A DNA stretch of 11,828 bases, from the NCBI GenBank assembly GCA_045576675.1, contig JAZNGX010000024.1, positions 1 to 11,828 on the forward strand. Direction: 5' to 3'. The notes under the pieces are model-generated. The model did not search any database. It had not been told where the DNA came from and saw only the letters and a program-made list of their open reading frames with translations. This DNA is from JAZNGX01 sp045576675. GTDB taxonomy: Bacteria; Bacillota; Clostridia; Monoglobales; Firm-18. How positions within the stretch are numbered: position 1 is the stretch's first letter; each line of letters opens with the position of its first letter. The translations under genes and the position numbers were made by a program. Below are positions 7,563-11,828 of this stretch, piece by piece.

Positions 7563-7997
7563 TTAGTTAATTAAAAATCTGCCAAGCATAGCGATATTCG
7601 ATTTTACAACAACCTCGTTGGGTATATCATAATCAGCAGAAATTCCTTTATTTAAAATAACAACTTTAAACTGTTTTTTTATCTTACGTCCGTCAATTTC
7701 TATAACAGAATTATTGTCAATTGTTATATCTATAACACTCTCATTAAAACAACCAACAGCTTCACCATTTGACAGAACTAAAATATTTTCATCAGGTGGT
7801 ATGCCAACAAGCTTTAGCTTAAAATCAGCGGATACATTTTCATAAGAATCAGCAATTGTATACACAGCATCAAACTCAGAAAAATAACTGTTGAAATTTG
7901 AAACAGTCATATAAAGCTGACTTATAAGCAATGTACAGCCAAAAACAAATACAAGTCCTTTAAGAAGCTTATCAAAATTAAATTTGATTATCCGCAC
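7563..7997 (-). CDS. Unrecognised small single-pass membrane protein
   Basis: I do not recognise this 144-aa protein. It has a basic N-terminus (RIIKFNFDK, 2-10), one hydrophobic segment at about 13-31, then a soluble part of about 110 residues. That part is rich in beta-prone stretches (ENILVLSNGEAVG, FKVVILNKG), which suggests a small extracytoplasmic domain held by a signal anchor. By the positive-inside rule the C-terminus should face outside. The start is GTG 7997 with GAGGTGAT just upstream; no ATG occurs near the N-terminus. The stop lies inside the cmk ribosome binding site, so it is in the cmk transcript. An inverted repeat surrounds its start. No catalytic motif or lipobox is visible. 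It may be a divergent, lineage-specific envelope protein. Confidence 0.75.
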   Translation of the reverse strand: MRIIKFNFDKLLKGLVFVFGCTLLISQLYMTVSNFNSYFSEFDAVYTIADSYENVSADFKLKLVGIPPDENILVLSNGEAVGCFNESVIDITIDNNSVIEIDGRKIKKQFKVVILNKGISADYDIPNEVVVKSNIAMLGRFLIN

Positions 7998-8029
7998 AAT
8001 ATCACCTCAGCAATATTTTATGCGGACAA
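7988..8029 (-). promoter_or_regulatory. Inverted repeat enclosing ribosome binding site and GTG start
   Basis: On the - strand TTGTCCGCA (8029-8021) can pair with TGCGGATAA (7996-7988), 9 bp with one G-U. The loop of about 24 nt holds the GAGGTGAT ribosome binding site and the first base of the GTG start at 7997; the rest of the start lies in the stem. It could lower or tune translation of the small membrane protein. Pairing is seen; function is inferred. Confidence 0.4.
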
Positions 8030-8050
8030 TATTCTTATTATGTAACGGTT

Positions 8051-8908
8051 TTACCTAACTTCTTTGTCAGCAATAAGCTGTTCATCACTGAAGCAAGACT
8101 CTTCTTCGTCTTCTTCATCGTCAAAAGGCATAAGGTACTTATCAACAAGTGAAACTGCATTGAAGGTTGCAATGTAATTAACAAAAATACACGCAATAAC
8201 AACACATAACATAATACCAATGCCAGTTGTTATACCAAACAATACTGCACCAATTATGTAAAATAATATTGTAATACCGATGTTTCTCGGCAACTTAACA
8301 AAAGTTAAGATAAGTGAATTTTTAAGTATTCCCTTTAAATTAAGGTCAAATGTAACCATAATAGTATATATGAAATAATGCATCATAAAATAAATACCAA
8401 ATGACATCATCACGATTGATTTTAATAAAATTGCAAGATTTTGATTTATCATAGTATTATTTGAATAAAAATTCACATTCACAATTCCGACAAACAAAAT
8501 AACAGCATCAATAACAGTTAATGCTAATGACTGTTTGAAATTCGACTTTACCTTATCCCAGAAATCATGCCATATCCATGCATGATTCTGTCGTGAAAAA
8601 TTCCTTAATATATATGCAAAGCCTGTGTTGAATATTGGAAGACCAACAACTGAAATAAGCATAAATATCAAAATTTGCACATTAAAATTTGACAGTATGT
8701 TTTCATCAGTTACTTCTACAAACAAAGTTGGCATAAAAAGCAAAAACCAAATCGGTATAGTGCTGATAAAATACATAAAATTAAGGCCAATCATTTTCCA
8801 GAATTTTCTGAAAAACACTCCAAAGAAAATCTTCATTGGTGGTTCATAAACGTCTTTTCTAACACCGGGACCGGGCTTGTTGTAATTAAATAAACCAAAA
8901 AAACTCAT
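8051..8908 (-). CDS. DUF624 / YesL-family integral membrane protein
   Basis: Polytopic membrane protein of 285 aa resembling the DUF624 (YesL) family. Family hallmarks are the N-terminal KDVYEPPMKIFFGVFFRKFWKMIGLN region (18-43), the short cytoplasmic HAWIWHDFW stretch (109-117), and about five to six hydrophobic segments (near 42-63, 77-101, 127-145, 160-187, 211-247). The C-terminus is soluble and strongly acidic (DDEEDEEES, 263-271), unusual next to the basic N-terminus. ATG 8908 has AGGAGA upstream. It begins 21 nt after cobO, so probably shares its transcript. DUF624 genes often neighbour sugar-uptake or glycosidase genes; none is here, so no substrate link can be drawn. Function is unknown. 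Confidence 0.82.
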   Translation of the reverse strand: MSFFGLFNYNKPGPGVRKDVYEPPMKIFFGVFFRKFWKMIGLNFMYFISTIPIWFLLFMPTLFVEVTDENILSNFNVQILIFMLISVVGLPIFNTGFAYILRNFSRQNHAWIWHDFWDKVKSNFKQSLALTVIDAVILFVGIVNVNFYSNNTMINQNLAILLKSIVMMSFGIYFMMHYFIYTIMVTFDLNLKGILKNSLILTFVKLPRNIGITILFYIIGAVLFGITTGIGIMLCVVIACIFVNYIATFNAVSLVDKYLMPFDDEEDEEESCFSDEQLIADKEVR

Positions 8909-8929
8909 TTTAATTTCTCCTATATAATT

Positions 8930-9421
8930 TTAATATTCAATACCTTCTCTGCACTGTACACCATTATCAAACGGATGCTTAATGCAGCGTATTTCAGAAA
9001 CATAATCTGCAAGCTTAATATAAAATTCGGGAGCATTTCTACCCGTAAGAACCAGCTCTGCTTTGCAGTTGACAATAAGATTGCGAAGCTCAGCGTCACT
9101 TTGTATACCAAGCTGGGTGAGCATAAAAAACTCGTCTATAACAATCAAATTATAATCATTTGATGTCAGGGCATTTTTAACAGCAGATATCGCTGACTCA
9201 TAATAATCAGTGATTTCCTCTTCCGCCATTTCCCAAGTGAATTTTTCAAGACAACACCGAACAAAATCAATGTTACTGGAAAAAGACTTACTTTCATTAC
9301 ACGTGCCGGACTTAAAAAGTTGCAAAAACAATACCTTAAAGCCTGCACCGCTTGCACGTATGGCAAGACCTGTAGCAGCAGTTGTTTTTCCTTTTCCATC
9401 ACCTGTATATATGTGTATCAA
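8930..9421 (-). CDS. cobO: Cob(I)yrinic acid a,c-diamide / corrinoid adenosyltransferase (CobO/BtuR type)
   Basis: Cytoplasmic ATP:corrinoid adenosyltransferase attaching the 5'-deoxyadenosyl group to cob(I)alamin or cobyrinate diamide to make coenzyme B12. It has about 163 aa. The P-loop GDGKGKTT is at 7-14, VIDEFFML at 94-101, LTGRNAP at 125-131 and the C-terminal KHPFDNGVQCREGIEY matches the family ending. I prefer TTG 9421 because GGTGA lies 5 nt upstream, as in other genes here, and it gives the family-typical MIHIYTGDGKGKTT start. A GTG at 9430 would add three residues but has no properly spaced site. It begins one base after the ribU stop, so falls under the FMN riboswitch transcript. 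No cobalamin biosynthesis genes and no cobalamin riboswitch are near, suggesting use in salvage of imported corrinoid. Confidence 0.9.
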   Translation of the reverse strand: MIHIYTGDGKGKTTAATGLAIRASGAGFKVLFLQLFKSGTCNESKSFSSNIDFVRCCLEKFTWEMAEEEITDYYESAISAVKNALTSNDYNLIVIDEFFMLTQLGIQSDAELRNLIVNCKAELVLTGRNAPEFYIKLADYVSEIRCIKHPFDNGVQCREGIEY

Positions 9422-9422
9422 A

Positions 9423-10004
9423 TTACTCACCCTTTAAAAGCGGAGATATTTTTTTATAAATTAAAAAAGTAACAACCACACTTAACATACATTTAATAAA
9501 AGTAAACGGAAGGTTAAACCACGTGATTGCCTGCCACAAGTTTTCAACATCAGAATTAATAAGCTGATAAGCCTTAATTATGTTTTCAAGTGGCATTACA
9601 GTTGTATAAAATGGATACACTATAAAATAATTGGTGAACACACTTAAAACCGCAGCCAAAGAAGCACCAATTAATGCACCGGTATACGCACCTTTTCTGT
9701 TTTTAAAATGTTTATAAATTAACCCCGCAGGCAAAACAAACATTGAACATATCAAAAAATTTGAAAGCTCACCAACCCCCATTGTGGTTGTAAATGGTAA
9801 ATTAATAAGGTTTTTTACAGCGCCTACTGCTACACCACAAACTGGCCCTAGTGCAAACGAAGCAAGCAATGCCGGCAGCTCTGATAAATCCATCTTAATA
9901 AACGGCGGCATAAGCGGAACACTGAAGCTTATAAACATCAACACAGTTGATGCAGCGGCAAGTATTGCAGTAACCGTCATTTTTCTGATATTAACTTTTC
10001 TCAT
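9423..10004 (-). CDS. ribU: ECF transporter S component, riboflavin type (RibU)
   Basis: Membrane substrate-binding subunit of an energy-coupling-factor importer, taking up riboflavin with the shared EcfA-EcfA'-EcfT module encoded elsewhere. It has 193 aa and about five to six hydrophobic segments. The MDLSELPALLASFALGPVCG region (38-57) and the conserved K(N)LINLPFTTTMGVGELSNF stretch (64-83) are typical of RibU. The FMN riboswitch directly upstream independently supports riboflavin as substrate. ATG 10004 has AAGGAG only 4 nt upstream, and this site lies in the 3' arm of a 7-bp stem in the leader, fitting translational control. It is followed at once by cobO. Confidence 0.92.
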   Translation of the reverse strand: MRKVNIRKMTVTAILAAASTVLMFISFSVPLMPPFIKMDLSELPALLASFALGPVCGVAVGAVKNLINLPFTTTMGVGELSNFLICSMFVLPAGLIYKHFKNRKGAYTGALIGASLAAVLSVFTNYFIVYPFYTTVMPLENIIKAYQLINSDVENLWQAITWFNLPFTFIKCMLSVVVTFLIYKKISPLLKGE

Positions 10005-10008
10005 ATTA

Positions 10009-10040
10009 CTCCTTAATATAAAGATGCGTTTGAATTAAGG
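10009..10040 (-). promoter_or_regulatory. Riboswitch expression platform: SD-sequestering stem
   Basis: CCTTAAT (10040-10034) is complementary over 7 bp to ATTAAGG (10017-10011), whose last bases form the AAGGAG ribosome binding site of ribU. The loop is 16 nt. A competing pairing is present: AAGATG at 10058-10053, which is the 3' strand of riboswitch P1, matches CATCTT at 10026-10021 inside that loop, and AAGG at 10049-10046 matches CCTT at 10040-10037. This set would free the binding site when P1 is open. Confidence 0.7.
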
Positions 10041-10052
10041 ATAAACCTTGCA

Positions 10053-10164
10053 CATCTTCTCTCATCCAGACTATACCGTCGGTTTCGGAATTTCACCGAA
10101 TCGGCCCATTATGGGTTCGCAGACTATAACTGCCGGTCAGGAATTAAACCTTATCCCGAAGATA
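10053..10164 (-). ncRNA. FMN riboswitch (RFN element)
   Basis: Cis-acting RNA that binds flavin mononucleotide and represses riboflavin genes. The conserved RFN blocks appear in order on the - strand: ATCTTCGGGATAAGG, AATTCCTGACCGGCAGTTATAGTCTGCGA (seen in two parts), the GATTCGGTGAAATTCCGAA arm, CCGACGGTATAGTCTGGATG and the closing GAAGATG. P1 forms between ATCTTC at the 5' end and GAAGAT at the 3' end. A near-consensus promoter places the transcription start at or just before the first base of P1. The first gene is a RibU-type transporter, as expected for this class. The downstream pairing suggests translational control; there is no U-run terminator before the gene. Confidence 0.96.
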
Positions 10165-10170
10165 AATTAT

Positions 10171-10199
10171 ATTGTATCACTTTTGACGATTTATGTCAA
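10171..10199 (-). promoter_or_regulatory. SigA-type promoter for the FMN riboswitch-ribU transcript
   Basis: Perfect -35 TTGACA (10199-10194), 17-nt spacer, -10 TACAAT (10176-10171) with an upstream TG making an extended -10. The predicted start near 10163-10165 coincides with the 5' end of the riboswitch. A TTGAC/GTCAA inverted repeat overlaps the -35. Confidence 0.88.
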
Positions 10200-10202
10200 T
10201 GA

Positions 10203-11003
10203 TTAGTTATTTGAAACAGTGTCTGATTTTGTTAATTTTTTAAAAACAAATATAATTATAAAGCCAACTATAAGCATTAAAATATCAACCATATTTACAG
10301 CACTTGGATAAACTGTTAAAACAGATGATATAAGAAATCCAAACGAAGCAAAATATGCATAACCGTGAAACCTTGTAAATGCAAAATTTATTAATTTAAC
10401 TGTTGCTATGAAAGTAATGATAATCCCAGTTATTATCAGTAATATATTATAGACATCAAAAGTAGTAAAAGAACTTATTATCTTATTGTATATTCCAAGA
10501 TTCATCAATATAAATGAAGAGCTTATCCCCGGAACAATTGCTCCAAGCGTAAGAACTCCTCCCCCTGCAAGCATCAGAAAAGCCGAATAGCTTTCTTGAG
10601 AATCACTTCCGTTTGATGCATCAGCAAACACTAAGCCAATAATAAAAGCAATAATCATTGGAATAAGATATACAAGCTTAAATCCGTTTTTGGTAGATTC
10701 TTTTAAAAGTTCCGGTACACTACCTATAATAAGACCAATGAATAAAAATATGACAATATGCTCATAATTTTCAAGCAAAGGACTTACCACAAAACCAAAA
10801 ACCAACATTCCTAATCCTGCAAATGATACAAATGGCAACAAAAAAGATATGCTTTTTCTAAAATTCTTTCGTATATTTATAATCGAATTAATAAGCACAG
10901 GATATATTCCAAGTGATATAGCAAGCACACCACCGCTAAGACCGGGAACTATAGCGGAAATACCAATTATAAAGCTGTATATCATTATCTTAAATAAGCT
11001 CAA
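10203..11003 (-). CDS. DUF368 membrane protein, PopT-type undecaprenyl-phosphate translocase family
   Basis: Polytopic membrane protein of 266 aa with about eight hydrophobic segments. DUF368 hallmarks are SAIVPGLSGGVLAISLGIYP (16-35) and the related GAIVPGISSSFILMNLGIY (154-172), two copies of one motif suggesting internal pseudo-symmetry. Some DUF368 proteins (PopT) have been linked to flipping undecaprenyl phosphate back across the membrane so the lipid carrier can be reused in wall synthesis; that role is inferred here by family. I prefer TTG 11003, with GAGGTGAT 4 nt upstream. The longer GTG start at 11012 lies inside that very ribosome binding site. The gene diverges from an ECF sigma gene. 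Its stop is 4 nt before the -35 of the riboswitch promoter and no terminator is visible between, so its transcript may run into ribU. Confidence 0.9.
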   Translation of the reverse strand: MSLFKIMIYSFIIGISAIVPGLSGGVLAISLGIYPVLINSIINIRKNFRKSISFLLPFVSFAGLGMLVFGFVVSPLLENYEHIVIFLFIGLIIGSVPELLKESTKNGFKLVYLIPMIIAFIIGLVFADASNGSDSQESYSAFLMLAGGGVLTLGAIVPGISSSFILMNLGIYNKIISSFTTFDVYNILLIITGIIITFIATVKLINFAFTRFHGYAYFASFGFLISSVLTVYPSAVNMVDILMLIVGFIIIFVFKKLTKSDTVSNN

Positions 11004-11036
11004 ATAAATCACCTCGCCAAAATAACTGTATTAATT

Positions 11037-11065
11037 ATTTTACCACTAATATAAAATTATGTAAA
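11037..11065 (-). promoter_or_regulatory. Promoter of the DUF368 gene
   Basis: -35 TTTACA (11065-11060), 17-nt spacer, -10 TAAAAT (11042-11037) with a preceding TGG forming an extended -10. It lies about 35 nt upstream of the TTG start, divergent from the sigma-factor promoter. Confidence 0.75.
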
Positions 11066-11078
11066 GTTGATTTTTATA

Positions 11079-11106
11079 TTGAATTTTTAAATATTTATGC
11101 TATAAT
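11079..11106 (+). promoter_or_regulatory. Promoter of the ECF sigma factor gene
   Basis: -35 TTGAAT (11079-11084), 16-nt spacer, perfect -10 TATAAT (11101-11106) preceded by TGC, an extended -10. It looks SigA-dependent. I see no AAC/CGT-type ECF promoter, so autoregulation by the encoded sigma factor is not evident. Start near 11113; the GAGGT ribosome binding site follows before ATG 11136. Confidence 0.75.
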
Positions 11107-11135
11107 AATTGTATTATATATTTTGAGGTAAATTC

Positions 11136-11702
11136 ATGGAAGAACTGATAAAACGAGCTCAGAATAATGATATCAATGCATTTGAAGCATTAATATCCGA
11201 GCATCAAACAACTGTATACAACATTGCCCTTAAGATAATGGGGAATCCGGACGACGCCGCTGACGCTGCTCAGGAGGCGTTAATTAAGGTGTTTAAAAAT
11301 ATAAAAAAATTTAAAGGTGACAGTAAATTTTCAACGTGGATATATCGTATAGCACACAATGTATGTATAGACGAGTATAGAAAAAGAAAAAATAAAAATG
11401 CATATGTTACCCGTTCGATTGACGAACAGTATGATGATGGAGAAAATCCTGTTTTGTCTATTCCAGATAGCTCACTGACACCTGAGCAGCAGCTTTTAAG
11501 AAACGAAAGACTTCAGATGTTAAACAAAGCAATAAACTCTCTTTCACCTATCAGCAGAACTGCTATCCTGTTAAGAGATGTAAAAAATTTAACCTATGAA
11601 GAGATTGCTGAAATACAAAAATGCTCACTTGGAACAGTAAAATCAAGAATTAACAGAGCAAGAGCCCAATTAAAAGAAATTATTATGAAACAAAATTACT
11701 GA
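11136..11702 (+). CDS. ECF-subfamily RNA polymerase sigma factor (SigW-like)
   Basis: Alternative sigma-70 factor of 188 aa, usual for the ECF group, directing RNA polymerase to a dedicated promoter set, commonly for envelope or oxidative stress. Region 2 spans about 16-85, including the core-binding DAAQEALIKVFKNI (43-56) and the -10 recognition part FSTWIYRIAHNVCIDEYRKRK (65-85). A linker of about 45 residues follows. Region 4 (about 130-180) contains the helix-turn-helix LTYEEIAEIQKCSLGTVKSRINRAR (152-176) for -35 recognition. ATG 11136 has GAGGT 6 nt upstream. The next gene, 32 nt after, begins like a zinc-finger anti-sigma factor, the usual partner that holds the sigma factor inactive at the membrane. 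Target genes are not known; the divergent DUF368 gene is a candidate neighbour only. Confidence 0.95.
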   Translation: MEELIKRAQNNDINAFEALISEHQTTVYNIALKIMGNPDDAADAAQEALIKVFKNIKKFKGDSKFSTWIYRIAHNVCIDEYRKRKNKNAYVTRSIDEQYDDGENPVLSIPDSSLTPEQQLLRNERLQMLNKAINSLSPISRTAILLRDVKNLTYEEIAEIQKCSLGTVKSRINRARAQLKEIIMKQNY

Positions 11703-11734
11703 TTAAAACGTCATATAAACAGAGGTGATATAAA

Positions 11735-11828
11735 TTGAACAAAAAGTGCCGTAAAGCAAACAAACTATTAAACGGTTATATAGATAATATACTCAGCGAT
11801 AACGATAAAGCTTTTTTTGAAGAACATA
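11735..11828 (+). CDS. Anti-sigma factor, zinc-finger N-terminus (partial)
   Basis: Cut by the right edge after 31 codons. It starts at TTG 11735 with a good GAGGTGAT 5 nt upstream. The visible residues (C5, then LLNGYIDNILS at 11-21 and FFEEH at 27-31) fit the start of the anti-sigma zinc-finger pattern: Cys, the YxDxxLS helix, then His followed by a CxxC expected just beyond the window. Such proteins bind the co-transcribed ECF sigma factor and usually carry a transmembrane segment later on. Position directly after an ECF sigma gene supports this. The name rests on a short stretch. Confidence 0.7.
   Translation, partial: MNKKCRKANKLLNGYIDNILSDNDKAFFEEH

Noticed and set aside
8038..9402. 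Short same-strand and antisense frames within the YesL-like and cobO genes
   Set aside because: They are out-of-frame shadows of genes with firm motifs and have no initiation signals.
9422..9460. Cobalamin riboswitch before cobO
   Set aside because: cobO follows ribU by one base, so there is no leader space and no B12-box sequence is visible.
10183..10199. Terminator after the DUF368 gene
   Set aside because: The only inverted repeat has a 5-bp stem with no U-run and coincides with the -35 of the next promoter.
11004..11012. GTG at 11012 as the start of the DUF368 protein
   Set aside because: That GTG is part of the GAGGTGAT ribosome binding site serving TTG 11003, and no other site lies upstream of it at a usable distance.
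1..11828. Mobile elements, CRISPR arrays, tRNA or rRNA genes
   Set aside because: No transposase-like frame, terminal inverted repeats, spaced direct repeats or tRNA-like cloverleaf were seen on reading through the window.

Overview
The window is AT-rich, densely packed bacterial chromosome. It looks like a Gram-positive Clostridia member, probably a gut-type Oscillospiraceae/Ruminococcaceae relative. The main reasons are an IspH reductase fused to ribosomal protein S1 repeats (an arrangement known from Clostridia), the order cmk-plsC-ispH/S1, strong Shine-Dalgarno sequences of the AAAGGAGGTGA type, frequent TTG and GTG starts, SigA-type promoters and an ECF sigma factor with a zinc-finger anti-sigma partner. 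There are no mobile elements, CRISPR arrays, tRNAs or rRNAs, and no gene-free stretch exceeds about 200 bases.

Right part (10000-11828). Two back-to-back SigA-like promoters sit in an intergenic gap of about 125 bp. One drives an ECF sigma factor and the start of its anti-sigma gene on the + strand. The other drives a DUF368 membrane protein, of the PopT-type undecaprenyl-phosphate carrier family, on the - strand. Just after the DUF368 gene is a near-consensus promoter followed at once by an FMN riboswitch. The riboswitch leader can fold to bury or free the ribosome binding site of a RibU-type riboflavin transporter gene.

Middle part (4285-10004, - strand). The genes are ribU, cobO (corrinoid adenosyltransferase), a DUF624/YesL-type membrane protein, a small unrecognised single-pass membrane protein, cmk, plsC and ispH-S1. 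They are spaced by overlaps or short gaps, so most or all may be one transcript. An 11-bp hairpin follows ispH-S1.

Left part (1-4224, - strand). murD and three consecutive M42-family aminopeptidase paralogues all overlap by 4-13 nt and look translationally coupled. The first two M42 copies keep every metal ligand and the catalytic glutamate. The third, cut by the left edge, is intact as a reading frame but has lost most of these residues, so it looks like a pseudo-peptidase subunit.

The points most worth following up are: the degenerate M42 subunit; a perfect internal Shine-Dalgarno plus ATG at the IspH/S1 junction, with a codon-use shift at the same place, suggesting S1 is also made alone; and the complete set of alternative pairings in the FMN riboswitch leader.
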